Origin: Saccharopolyspora shandongensis
GTDB lineage: Bacteria > Actinomycetota > Actinomycetes > Mycobacteriales > Pseudonocardiaceae
Direction: 5' to 3'
Length of the DNA stretch: 64,000 nt
Assembly (NCBI RefSeq): GCF_900106995.1
Contig: NZ_FNOK01000013.1
Coordinates: forward strand, 1-64,000
Positions 51,400 to 59,944 of the stretch are shown here, in pieces. The stretch's first letter is position 1, and every line of letters starts with the position of its first letter. Position numbers and translations under genes: made by a program. The notes beneath the pieces are model-generated. The model was not told where the DNA came from. It ran no database searches and was given only the letters and a program-made list of their open reading frames with translations.

Positions 51400-51567
51400 C
51401 CGGCCGGGCTTCGGGAATCCCCACAGCGGCCGGGGCGGGAGTCACTGATGGGGCTGCGGAGCACCACTGCGGTCAGCGACGTGGCCCGCTGGGCGGGCGG
51501 GCGTCGAGCAGAACCGCGCAGGTGATCAGCAGGGCGGCCACCACTAGGACGGCCGCGGCGAGTTCGG

Positions 51568-52590
51568 TCAGGATTTCGGTGGACATGGTCGGCCCCCGGG
51601 CGTGGGTTCTTCGACGCCGCGGCGGGCGCGCAGGCTGGTCAGCGTGACGGCCGCCAGGACCACCACGATGACCGCGAGCGAGAGCGGGGTCGGGATTTCC
51701 GGGACGGCGGGCCAGATCCCGTGCGCCCAATGCAGGACCAGCTTCGCCCCGATGAACGCGAGGATGATCGCCAACCCGTGGTTGAGGTGGGTGAGCTTGG
51801 CGAGCGCCGTTGCCAGCACGAAGTACAGGGCGCGCAGTCCGAGCAGGGCGAACGCGTTGGTGGTGAACACCAGGTACGGGTCCGCGGTGATGCCGTAGAC
51901 GGCGGGGACGGAATCGACGGCGAACACCACGTCGGTGGCGAAGACCGCGACGACCACGACCGTCAGCGGGGTCAAGGCGCGTCGGCCGCCCTCGCGAACC
52001 GTGAGCCGGGGGCCGCGGTAGTCGTCGGTGACGGGCATCAGCCGCCGCAGCAGTCGCACCGATCGCATCTGCGACACGTCGCGGTCGAAGCCGGATCCGG
52101 TGAGCGCCTCGTGCAGGATCTTGACGGCGGTGGCGAACAGGATCGCGCCGAAGACCAGGAACGCCCAGGTGCCCGCCTGCAGCAGGGCGGCCCCGGCCGC
52201 GATGAAGACCCCGCGCAGCACCAGAGCCCCGACGATGCCGTACAGCAGCACCCGCTGCTGCAGTTCCGCCGGCACGGCGAAACCCGCCAGCAGCAGCATG
52301 AAGACGAACAGGTTGTCGACGGACAGGGACTTCTCCACCACGAAGCCGGTGATGAACTCCAGCGCCTGGCCGCCGCCGAACGCGCTCCACAGGAAGAGCC
52401 CGAACACCAGCGGCAAGGCGAGGTAGAAGACCGACCAGCCGATGGCCTCGCGCATGGAGACCTCGTGCGGGCGGTGGGTGACCAGGAAATCGGCGCACAG
52501 CAGGGCCAGCAGCACGGCGATGCTGATGCCCCAGAGCCACGGCGAGCCGATCGAGTCCGATGAGGCGGCGAGAACGGCCGGACGAGACAT
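51568..52590 (-). CDS. TerC-family integral membrane protein (metal export)
   Basis: 340 residues, nine or so membrane helices. SLSVDNLFVFMLLLAGFAVP and FATDVVFAVDSVPAVYGIT are the two TerC motifs, with the DN and DS acidic residues in membrane. In bacteria TerC/Alx/MeeF-type proteins export Mn2+ or help load it on extracytoplasmic proteins. GAGGAGCC precedes ATG 52590. Its 5' leader resembles the yybP-ykoY manganese riboswitch, a known association. Confidence 0.93.
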   Translation of the reverse strand: MSRPAVLAASSDSIGSPWLWGISIAVLLALLCADFLVTHRPHEVSMREAIGWSVFYLALPLVFGLFLWSAFGGGQALEFITGFVVEKSLSVDNLFVFMLLLAGFAVPAELQQRVLLYGIVGALVLRGVFIAAGAALLQAGTWAFLVFGAILFATAVKILHEALTGSGFDRDVSQMRSVRLLRRLMPVTDDYRGPRLTVREGGRRALTPLTVVVVAVFATDVVFAVDSVPAVYGITADPYLVFTTNAFALLGLRALYFVLATALAKLTHLNHGLAIILAFIGAKLVLHWAHGIWPAVPEIPTPLSLAVIVVVLAAVTLTSLRARRGVEEPTPGGRPCPPKS

Positions 52591-52610
52591 GGAGGCTCCT
52601 CGAACTCAGT

Positions 52611-52715
52611 CGCGTTCGAGGTCTCCTTCGCCCGCCGAGGGCGGCCTGCCGGGGATGCCGACGGGCATCCGTCCTGACCGGTCAGACCCTGCGGAAGTAC
52701 TCCCCTCGAGCCGAG
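52611..52715 (-). ncRNA. probable yybP-ykoY (Mn2+) riboswitch upstream of terC
   Basis: The leader, read leftward, contains the conserved GGGGAGTA loop (52698-52705), a GGATGCC/GGCATCC hairpin, CCCCGGC, and ends in GAAGGAGACCTCGA near the coding start. yybP-ykoY elements start with GGGGAGUA and occur before terC-like genes. The exact pairing was not computed. Confidence 0.6.
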
Positions 52716-52811
52716 TATCGAGCAGCGCCCGGGCGGCAGCCACCGCAAAGCGCTCGCCGGGCCTCCCGGCGATCGGTGCGGCGTGCGCGCCCCTGCGGTG
52801 CTAGCGCGGGG

Positions 52812-53366
52812 TCAGCCGTTGACCTTGGACCGGAGGCCGTCCAGGACGAGTTCGAGCCCGCGCTCGAAGTCCGCCGGTCCGCCGGGCGCCCGGTCGATCG
52901 CGCCGGCGCTCGCCGCCTGCAGCGCCATCTGCTCTTCCACCGTGTGGCCGAAGACGAGGTGCAGCAGCGCCCTGGTGCCGACGTCGACCAGGTCGTCGGA
53001 CAGGCCGCCGTCGCGCAGGGCCGCCCGCAGCTGGTTCGCGGGCTCGGCGGCACCGAGGCCGAAGGTGTGCGCCGTGACGACCACCTCCGCGCCGTCGCGG
53101 TAGGCGAGCATCGCGTCCCGGAGCTCGGCGCAGACCTCGACCACGCGCCGGTCCCATTCCCGGGCCCGGTGCGCTCGCCGGCCCCTGGTCAGGATCTCGT
53201 CGGCGACCGCCGCCAGCAGCGTCTGCTTGTTCGGCACGTGGTGGTAGAGGGCGCTCGGTTGCACGCCGAGCTCGGCGGCCAGCCGGCGCATCGACAGCGA
53301 CTCCAGCCCGTACTCGTCGAGGACCGCGATCGCGCGATCCACGACGTCGCTCCGGTGATACCGCAC
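52812..53366 (-). CDS. bioQ: BioQ-type TetR repressor of the biotin operon
   Basis: 184 residues. HTH: RAIAVLDEYGLESLSMRRLAAELGVQPSALYHHVPNKQTLL. The C-terminal domain (LRAALRDGGLSDDLVDVG, HLVFGHTVEEQMALQ) matches the TetR group used as BioQ in actinobacteria. GGGAGGGG precedes GTG 53366. It is divergent from bioB with two TGAACN3GTTCA operators between, the BioQ-type site. The signal is probably biotin level through another protein. Confidence 0.88.
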   Translation of the reverse strand: MRYHRSDVVDRAIAVLDEYGLESLSMRRLAAELGVQPSALYHHVPNKQTLLAAVADEILTRGRRAHRAREWDRRVVEVCAELRDAMLAYRDGAEVVVTAHTFGLGAAEPANQLRAALRDGGLSDDLVDVGTRALLHLVFGHTVEEQMALQAASAGAIDRAPGGPADFERGLELVLDGLRSKVNG

Positions 53367-53406
53367 GCAGACCCCTCCCGTTTGACCGATCGCCCCGCCC
53401 AGTTTA

Positions 53407-53437
53407 ACCTGAACGCCGTTCAGGTGAACACTGTTCA
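53407..53437. promoter_or_regulatory. two adjoining BioQ operators
   Basis: TGAACGCCGTTCA (53410-53422) inside the longer palindrome ACCTGAACGCCGTTCAGGT, and TGAACACTGTTCA (53425-53437). Both fit TGAAC-N3-GTTCA, close to the known BioQ box. They lie between bioQ and bioB. Confidence 0.88.
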
Positions 53438-53466
53438 GGTTGCCGCCTGCCGACCCGGGAGAAGCG

Positions 53467-54540
53467 ATGAACACCACCTTCCACCAGCTCGCCGATGCGA
53501 TCCTCGCCGGGGTGCCGGCCACCCCTGAGGACGCCCTCGCGGTGCTGCGCGCCGACGACGCCGAGCTGATGTCCGTCGTCGCTGCCGCCGGCCGGCTGCG
53601 CCGCGCGCACTTCGGCAACGCGGTGAAGGTGAACTACCTGGTGAACCTGAAATCGGGGCTGTGCCCGGAGAACTGCAACTACTGCTCGCAGGCGCTGGGC
53701 TCCGACGCGCCCATCCTGAAGTACTCGTGGCTGTCCAAGGACGAGACCCTCCGGCAGGCCGGTGCCGGGCTCAAGGGCGGCGCCAGCCGGGTGTGCCTGG
53801 TCTCCTCCGGCCGCGGGCCGTCCACCCGGGACATCGACAAGGTCACCGAGATGGTCGGCGCGCTCAAGGAGGAGTACCCGGACGTCGAGGTCTGCGCGTG
53901 CCTGGGGCTGCTCAAGGACGGCCAGGCCGAGCGCCTGAAGGCCGCCGGGGTGGACGCCTACAACCACAACATCAACACCGCCGAGAGCAACCACGACAAC
54001 ATCGTCCAGACCCACACCTACGCGGACCGGGTCGACACCGTGGAGAAGGCGAAGGGCGCGGGGATCTCGCCCTGCTCCGGCCTGATCGCAGGCCTGGGCG
54101 AGACCGACGAGCAGCTCGTCGAGGCGCTGTTCGCGCTGCGGGAGCTGGGCTCGGACTCGATCCCGGTCAACTTCCTGATGCCCTTCGACGGCACGCCGTT
54201 CGAGAACACCTGGGAGCTCTCCCCCACCCGCTGCGTGAAGATCCTGGCGATGGCCCGTTTCGTGTGCCCGGACAAGGAGATCCGGATCGCCGGCGGCCGC
54301 GAGATGCACCTGCGTTCGCTGCAGCCGATCGCGCTGCACGTCGCGAACTCGATCTTCCTCGGCGACTACCTCACCTCGGAGGGCCAGGAAGCCAAGGCGG
54401 ACCTCGAGATGATCCGCGACAACGGCTTCGTCGTCCTGGGTTCCGAGGAGGACATCGCGCAGCAGGCCGGGCGGCTGGAGCCGGTCGATCCGGCGATCCG
54501 GCGCCGCGGTGCGGGCACCGACGTCCTCCCCAACGCCTGA
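53467..54540 (+). CDS. bioB: biotin synthase BioB
   Basis: 357 residues. The radical-SAM cluster is CPENCNYC (CxxxCxxC). Further family residues include [21 protein letters not shown], and CxxxE in the C-terminal part. It inserts sulfur into dethiobiotin in the last step of biotin synthesis. GGAG precedes ATG 53467. First gene of a bioBAFD operon under BioQ control. Confidence 0.97.
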   Translation: MNTTFHQLADAILAGVPATPEDALAVLRADDAELMSVVAAAGRLRRAHFGNAVKVNYLVNLKSGLCPENCNYCSQALGSDAPILKYSWLSKDETLRQAGAGLKGGASRVCLVSSGRGPSTRDIDKVTEMVGALKEEYPDVEVCACLGLLKDGQAERLKAAGVDAYNHNINTAESNHDNIVQTHTYADRVDTVEKAKGAGISPCSGLIAGLGETDEQLVEALFALRELGSDSIPVNFLMPFDGTPFENTWELSPTRCVKILAMARFVCPDKEIRIAGGREMHLRSLQPIALHVANSIFLGDYLTSEGQEAKADLEMIRDNGFVVLGSEEDIAQQAGRLEPVDPAIRRRGAGTDVLPNA

Positions 54541-54541
54541 C

Positions 54542-55801
54542 ATGGCCGCCGAAACACTGCTCGCGTTCGACCGCGAGCACCTGTGGCACCCGTACACGTC
54601 GATGGCCGACCCGACGCCGACGCGCCTGGTCACCGGTGCCGTGGGCAGCCGGATCACCCTCGACGGCGTCGGCGAGGTGGTCGACGGGATGGCGTCGTGG
54701 TGGTCGGCGATCCACGGCTACCGGCACCCCGCGCTCGACGCGGCGGTGCGCCGGCAGGTCGAGCAGATGTCGCACGTGATGTTCGGCGGGCTCACCCACG
54801 AGCCGGCGGTCGAGCTGGCCCGGCGTCTGGTCGACCTCACGCCCGCCGGTCTCGACCGCGTCTTCCTGGCCGACTCCGGGTCGGTGAGCGTCGAGGTGGC
54901 GATGAAGATGGCGCTGCAGTACCAGCGCGGCGCCGGCCGGCCGGAACGGACCCGGTTCCTCACCGTCCGCGGCGGCTACCACGGCGACACCTTCGACTGC
55001 ATGAGCGTGTGCGACCCCGACGGCGGCATGCACGCCATGTGGTCCGGCGTGCTGCCGGAGCAGGTGTTCGGCGAGCGCCCGCCACGGCAGGACGGCGACG
55101 TCGACGCCTGGGCTACCGGCTTCCGCGCCCTCGCGGCCGAGCACGCGGACCGGCTCGCCGGGCTGATCGTGGAGCCGCTGCTCCAGGGCGCCGGCGGCAT
55201 GCACCCCTACCCGGCCGCATGCCTGCCGGTGTTCCGCGAGATCGCCGACGAGCACGGACTGGTGCTGGTCTTCGACGAGATCGCCACCGGATTCGGCCGC
55301 ACCGGAACCCTTTTCGCCGCCGACGCCGCCGGGGTGACCCCGGACGTGCTGTGCGTCGGCAAGGCGCTCACCGGGGGCTACCTGTCGCTGGCCGCCACGC
55401 TCTGCACGGCGGAGGTCGCCCGTGGTGTGTCCGCCAGCGATTCCGGCGTCCTCATGCACGGCCCCACCTTCATGGGCAACCCGCTGGCCTGCTCGGTCGC
55501 CTCGGCCAGCCTGGATCTGCTGGCCACCGGCGACTGGGCGGCGGACGTGCGCCGGATCAACACCGGTTTGCAGGCGCTGCACGACATCGACGCCGTCGAC
55601 GTGCGGGTCCTCGGCGCGGTCGGCGTGGTCCAGCTCGACCGCCCGGTCGACGTGGTCAAGGCGACCGAAGCCGCCCTGGAGCAGGGCGTGTGGCTGCGCC
55701 CGTTCCGCGACCTGATCTACGCGATGCCGCCGTACGTGTGCACCGACGACGACGTCGCCGCCATCTGCGCCGGGATCGCGGCCGCTGCGGAGGCGGGATG
55801 A
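54542..55801 (+). CDS. bioA: adenosylmethionine-8-amino-7-oxononanoate aminotransferase BioA
   Basis: 419 residues. LWHPYTSM at the start is typical for BioA. The PLP motif is [13 protein letters not shown] (Asp), with the Lys in [11 protein letters not shown]. It uses SAM to aminate KAPA to DAPA. It starts one base after the bioB stop. Confidence 0.97.
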   Translation: MAAETLLAFDREHLWHPYTSMADPTPTRLVTGAVGSRITLDGVGEVVDGMASWWSAIHGYRHPALDAAVRRQVEQMSHVMFGGLTHEPAVELARRLVDLTPAGLDRVFLADSGSVSVEVAMKMALQYQRGAGRPERTRFLTVRGGYHGDTFDCMSVCDPDGGMHAMWSGVLPEQVFGERPPRQDGDVDAWATGFRALAAEHADRLAGLIVEPLLQGAGGMHPYPAACLPVFREIADEHGLVLVFDEIATGFGRTGTLFAADAAGVTPDVLCVGKALTGGYLSLAATLCTAEVARGVSASDSGVLMHGPTFMGNPLACSVASASLDLLATGDWAADVRRINTGLQALHDIDAVDVRVLGAVGVVQLDRPVDVVKATEAALEQGVWLRPFRDLIYAMPPYVCTDDDVAAICAGIAAAAEAG

Positions 55802-56937
55802 GCGGCTGGGAAGCGTGGTTCGCCGAGCAGCGGGCCAAGCGCGAAGACGCCGGGTTGCAGCGAACGCTGCGGCCGCGGGCGGTCGAGGACGACGTCATCG
55901 ACCTCGCCAACAACGACTACCTGGGGTTGAGCTGCGATCCCGAGGTGCGCCGGGCGGCCGCCGATGCCGCCCTCGCCTGGGGCGCCGGGTCGGGTGCCTC
56001 CCGGCTGGTCACCGGCACCACCACGCTGCACGCCGACCTGGAGCGCGAGCTCGCCGAGTTCACCGGCCGCGAGGCGGCGCTGGTCTTCTCGACCGGCTAC
56101 CACGCCAACCTGTCGGCGGTGACCGTGCTGGCGGACAAGCAGACGCTGATCGTCTCGGACGCGCACGTGCACGCTTCGCTGATCGACGCCGCGCGGCTGT
56201 CCCGAGCGGCGATCGAGGTGGTCCCGCACAACGACGTCGCCGCGGTCCGGGCCGCGTTGGCCGAAACCGGTGACCGACGGGCGATCGTGCTGACCGAGTC
56301 GGTCTTCTCGGTGCTCGGCGACGCCGCTCCGCTGGCGGATCTGGCGGCGGCCTGCGCCGATCACGACGCGCTGCTCGTCGTCGACGAGGCGCACGGGCTC
56401 GGCGTGGTCGGTGACGGCGGCCGAGGACTGGTGCACGCCCACGGCCTGGCCGACGACCGGCACGTGGTGATGACCGCGACGCTGTCGAAATCGCTCGGCG
56501 CGATGGGCGGCGCGGTGCTCGGCTCCGCCGCGCTGATCGACCACCTCACCAACCGGGCCCGCCCGTTCATCTTCGACACCGGGCTGGCACCGGCACCCAC
56601 CGCCGGCGCGCTGGCCGCCCTCCGCCGGCTGCGCGGGCGGCCCGGTTTCCCGGCCCGGATCCACCAGCGCGGCGGCGAGCTGGCCGACCGGCTCGGCGTG
56701 CCGCGGTCGGCGGGCGCCGTGCTCTCGGTGCCCATGCCGTCGCCGCAGGTCGCCGTCGCCGCGCAGGCCGCCGCGCTCGCAGCCGGAGTCCGGGTGGGCT
56801 GCTTCCGGCCGCCATCGGTGCCCGACGGGATCTCCCGGCTCCGGATCACCACCCACGTCGGCCTCGACGACGAGCGCTGGGCGCACGCCGTTGACGTGCT
56901 GGCCCGCACCATCGACGACCACGGGCGGCAGGCATGA
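55798..56937 (+). CDS. bioF: 8-amino-7-oxononanoate synthase BioF
   Basis: 379 residues, alpha-oxoamine synthase family. [27 protein letters not shown] and the Lys in [11 protein letters not shown] are all present. Condenses pimeloyl-ACP (or -CoA) with L-alanine. ATG overlaps the bioA stop (ATGA). Confidence 0.97.
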   Translation: MSGWEAWFAEQRAKREDAGLQRTLRPRAVEDDVIDLANNDYLGLSCDPEVRRAAADAALAWGAGSGASRLVTGTTTLHADLERELAEFTGREAALVFSTGYHANLSAVTVLADKQTLIVSDAHVHASLIDAARLSRAAIEVVPHNDVAAVRAALAETGDRRAIVLTESVFSVLGDAAPLADLAAACADHDALLVVDEAHGLGVVGDGGRGLVHAHGLADDRHVVMTATLSKSLGAMGGAVLGSAALIDHLTNRARPFIFDTGLAPAPTAGALAALRRLRGRPGFPARIHQRGGELADRLGVPRSAGAVLSVPMPSPQVAVAAQAAALAAGVRVGCFRPPSVPDGISRLRITTHVGLDDERWAHAVDVLARTIDDHGRQA

Positions 56938-57617
56938 TCACCATCATCACGGGCACCGACACCGGTGTCGGCAAGACCGTGGCCACCGCGGCGCTCGCGG
57001 TCCGCTCCGGTCCGGGCACGATCGTCGTGAAGCCCGCGCAGACCGGCATCGGCACCGACGAGCCCGACATCTCCGTCGTGGCGCGGCTGGCGGGCTGCGA
57101 GGTCGCCGAGTTCACCCGGCTCGAAGATCCCCTCGCGCCGGACACGGCCGCCCGGCGGCGCGGCATCGAGATCCCGCCGATCGGCGAGCACGCGGCCCGC
57201 ATCCGCGAGCTCGCCCGGACCCGCGACACCGTCATCGTCGAAGGCGCGGGCGGCCTCCTGGTCCGCCTCGACACCGAAGGCGGCACCCTGCTGGACCTCG
57301 CCACCGGGCTCGCCGTGGACCACCCGGTGCGGGTGTACGTCGTGACCCGGGCCGGGCTCGGCACCCTCAACCACACCGAACTCACGGTCAACGCCCTGCG
57401 TTCGCGACACCTGGAGCCGGCGGGACTCGTGCTCGGCGCGGTGCCGGAAACGCTTGGCCTGGCCGAGGAATGCAACCTCGCCGAGCTGCCCCGCGTCACG
57501 GGAGTTCCGATCGTGGCGGCGATCCCCGACGGCGCCGGCGGTCTCGAACCGGAGCAGTTCCGGGCGCGAGCCGACTCCTGGCTGGCCGGCTTCCGGGCCG
57601 GTTACGCCGTTTCGTAG
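56934..57617 (+). CDS. bioD: dethiobiotin synthetase BioD
   Basis: 227 residues. P-loop GTDTGVGKT, KPAQTG, EGAGGLLV. Closes the ureido ring with CO2 and ATP. Overlaps bioF by four bases. The 3' end overlaps the convergent IclR gene by 16 bp. Confidence 0.97.
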   Translation: MITIITGTDTGVGKTVATAALAVRSGPGTIVVKPAQTGIGTDEPDISVVARLAGCEVAEFTRLEDPLAPDTAARRRGIEIPPIGEHAARIRELARTRDTVIVEGAGGLLVRLDTEGGTLLDLATGLAVDHPVRVYVVTRAGLGTLNHTELTVNALRSRHLEPAGLVLGAVPETLGLAEECNLAELPRVTGVPIVAAIPDGAGGLEPEQFRARADSWLAGFRAGYAVS

Positions 57618-58351
57618 CCGAGCCGGGCGCCGAGGTTCCTCGCCGCCTCGCGCACCGCGGCGCCGAAGACCGCTTCGTTCTCCTCGGTCAGGCGGCTCAT
57701 CGGGATGTTCACGCTGAGGCTGGCGATCGGCTTCTCCGGGCCGTCCAGGACGGCGGCGGCGACCGAGCCGACGTCGGCCCGCCATTCCCCGTGGTTGAGC
57801 GCGAATCCGCGGTCCCGGATCCGGGCCAGCTCGGCGAGCATCTGGTCCGGGTCGGTGATCGTGTTGTCGGTGTAGCGCGGTAGCTCGTCGGCGAACAGGC
57901 GCTTGAGGACTTCCGGGCCGCTGTTGGCGAGGACCGCCTTGCCGTTGGCGGACGCGTGCAGGGGAAGCGCGTGCCCCAGGGCCATGCTGATGCGCAGCGG
58001 CTTGGACGTCTCCAGCCGCTCGATCAGGACGACCCTGTCCTCCTCGGGGACCGTGAGGTGGATCGTCTCCTCGGTGCGGCTGCGCAGGTCCTCCATGATC
58101 GGCCTGGCCGCGTCGCGCAGGCCGAGATCGCCGCTGGCGCGGCCGCCGATCGCGAGCGCCTTGGTGGTCATCACCCACCGCTTGACCTCGCCCGATGCCG
58201 GGCGGATCCACCCGGCCTCGTCGAGGGTGAGCAGCGAGCGCTGGACCGAGCTCTTGGGCATGTCCAGCGCGCGGGCCAGGTCACCGACGCCGATCGGCTG
58301 CCGCGCGGCGACCTCTTCCAGTACCCGCAGCGTGTTCAGGACGTTGCGCAA
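57602..58351 (-). CDS. IclR-family regulator of the aminotransferase/dehydrogenase genes
   Basis: 249 residues. The N-terminal winged helix (LNTLRVLEEVAARQPIGVGDLARALDMPKSSVQRSLLTL) is followed by an IclR ligand domain (HLTVPEEDRVVLIERLET, ALPLHASANGKAVLA). TTG 58351 with GGAG upstream. Divergent from the aminotransferase gene across a spacer with four ACGGCACAG-like sites. Confidence 0.92.
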   Translation of the reverse strand: MRNVLNTLRVLEEVAARQPIGVGDLARALDMPKSSVQRSLLTLDEAGWIRPASGEVKRWVMTTKALAIGGRASGDLGLRDAARPIMEDLRSRTEETIHLTVPEEDRVVLIERLETSKPLRISMALGHALPLHASANGKAVLANSGPEVLKRLFADELPRYTDNTITDPDQMLAELARIRDRGFALNHGEWRADVGSVAAAVLDGPEKPIASLSVNIPMSRLTEENEAVFGAAVREAARNLGARLGYETA

Positions 58352-58398
58352 TGCCTTGACTCCTCAGTCCGCCGTGCCTACTCTCTCGGCGCTTTCAT

Positions 58399-58475
58399 AC
58401 GGCACAGCGTACCACCTCACGGCACAGTGGTTTCACGATACGGCGACTTCCCGGCACAGCTGCTTCACGGCACGG
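58399..58475. promoter_or_regulatory. array of ACGGCACAG half-sites (IclR operator candidate)
   Basis: ACGGCACAG at 58399 and 58419, CCGGCACAG at 58451, ACGGCACGG at 58467; a diverged ACGGCGAC at 58440. All are in the same orientation. The first two lie two helical turns apart. They lie between iclR and the aminotransferase gene. Confidence 0.65.
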
Positions 58476-58508
58476 CTTCGGCTACTCGGCGCAGAAGGGT
58501 TTGGTGCA

Positions 58509-59672
58509 ATGGCCGCCAACAGCGGACGGCATTTCCTGCAGATCCCCGGACCGACCAACGTCCCCGACAGCGTGTTGCGCGCCATGGCGCAACCCACGAT
58601 CGATCACCGCGGGCCGGACTTCGCGGAGCTCGCGCAGGACGTGCTGAGCGGGGTCCGCCCGGTGTTCGGCACCGATCGGCCCGTCGTCATCTACCCGTCC
58701 TCGGGCACCGGGGCCTGGGAGGCGGCGCTCGTCAACACCCTGTCCCCCGGCGATCGCGTGCTCGCGTTCGAAACCGGCCACTTCGCCACCTTGTGGCGCG
58801 ACATGGCCGAAGGCCTCGGGCTGATCGTCGACTTCGTCCCGGGCGACTGGCGGCGAGGCGTCGACCCGGCCGTCGTCGCCGAGCGGCTGGCCGCGGACGA
58901 ACAGCACGGCATCGCCGCGGTGATGGTCGTCCACAACGAGACGTCGACCGGGGCCACCAGCCGCGTGCCGGAGATCCGGGCGGCCATCGACGAAGCGAAC
59001 CACCCCACACTGCTGCTGGTCGACACGATCTCCTCGCTGGGCTCCATCGACTACCGGCACGACGAGTGGGGCGTGGACGTCACGGTCAGCTGCTCGCAGA
59101 AGGGCCTGATGCTGCCGCCGGGACTGGGTTTCAACGCGATCAGCGAGAAGGCGCTCGCCGCCGCCGAAGGGGCGCGGCTGCCGAAGTCGTACTGGAACTG
59201 GGCGCCCATCCTCGAAGCCAACGAACGCAGCTTCTTCCCCTACACCCCGCCCACCAACCTCCTCTACGGACTGCGGGAAGCGCTGTCGCTCCTCGAAGCG
59301 GAGGGAATGCCCAACGTCTTCGCCCGGCACGACCGGCACGCCGGGGCGACCAGGGCCGCCGTGTGGGCCTGGGGCCTGGAAGTGCTGTGCGCCGACGAAC
59401 GCGAGTACTCCAGCTCGCTGACCGCCGTGCGGTTGGGCGAGGAGCACGATGCGAACAAGGTCCGCGAGGTCATCCTCGACCGCTTCGACATGTCGCTGGG
59501 CGCCGGCCTGGGCAAGCTCACCGGTCGCGTGTTCCGCATCGGCCACCTCGGCGACTTCAACGACCTGACGCTGGCCGGCACCCTCGCCGGCGTCCAGATG
59601 GGACTCGAACTGTCCGGGGTGCCCATCGACCCCACCGGCCTCCAAGCAGCGCTGGAGGTGTTGCGCGCCTAG
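58509..59672 (+). CDS. class V aminotransferase (serine/alanine-glyoxylate type)
   Basis: 387 residues. PGPTNVPDSVLRAM, then the Lys in VSCSQKGLMLPPG (PLP-lysine), and YTPPTNLLYGL. This is the serine-glyoxylate/alanine-glyoxylate aminotransferase fold and motif set. It transfers an amino group to glyoxylate or a related oxo-acid. Followed downstream by an FAD/Fe-S hydroxyacid dehydrogenase and an FAH-family protein. Confidence 0.92.
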   Translation: MAANSGRHFLQIPGPTNVPDSVLRAMAQPTIDHRGPDFAELAQDVLSGVRPVFGTDRPVVIYPSSGTGAWEAALVNTLSPGDRVLAFETGHFATLWRDMAEGLGLIVDFVPGDWRRGVDPAVVAERLAADEQHGIAAVMVVHNETSTGATSRVPEIRAAIDEANHPTLLLVDTISSLGSIDYRHDEWGVDVTVSCSQKGLMLPPGLGFNAISEKALAAAEGARLPKSYWNWAPILEANERSFFPYTPPTNLLYGLREALSLLEAEGMPNVFARHDRHAGATRAAVWAWGLEVLCADEREYSSSLTAVRLGEEHDANKVREVILDRFDMSLGAGLGKLTGRVFRIGHLGDFNDLTLAGTLAGVQMGLELSGVPIDPTGLQAALEVLRA

Positions 59673-59689
59673 GGAATGTTTTGAATTCG

Positions 59690-59860
59690 GTTTGCGTGGC
59701 GGTGCGGGTGGCGGAACCTCAGGAGTCTTCTCGCTGTGGGATCCCCGACATCATGAATGACCTATTCACCACGTCGGGGCTGTCCTCGCGAGAAGCCCCC
59801 TGAGAACCCGCGGCGGTGCGAGGTGAGTCCCACACCGCAAGCGGCTACCGCCGCTTATAA
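59690..59860. repeat. structured intergenic repeat, copy 1
   Basis: About 165 bp, homologous to copy 2 at 62900-63070 in the same orientation. Nested inverted repeats: CTCAGG/CCTGAG, CTTCTCGC/GCGAGAAG and CCCCGA/TCGGGG, ending in an AAGCGGC/GCCGCTT hairpin. Lies between the aminotransferase and dehydrogenase genes. Confidence 0.88.
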
Positions 59861-59944
59861 AGCATGGCCTAGGTAAATCAGTGCGGCGCCCTGGCCCGGC
59901 CGGGCGCGGCGACTGCGAAGACGAATCGGTGGAGAGGAATCGCG

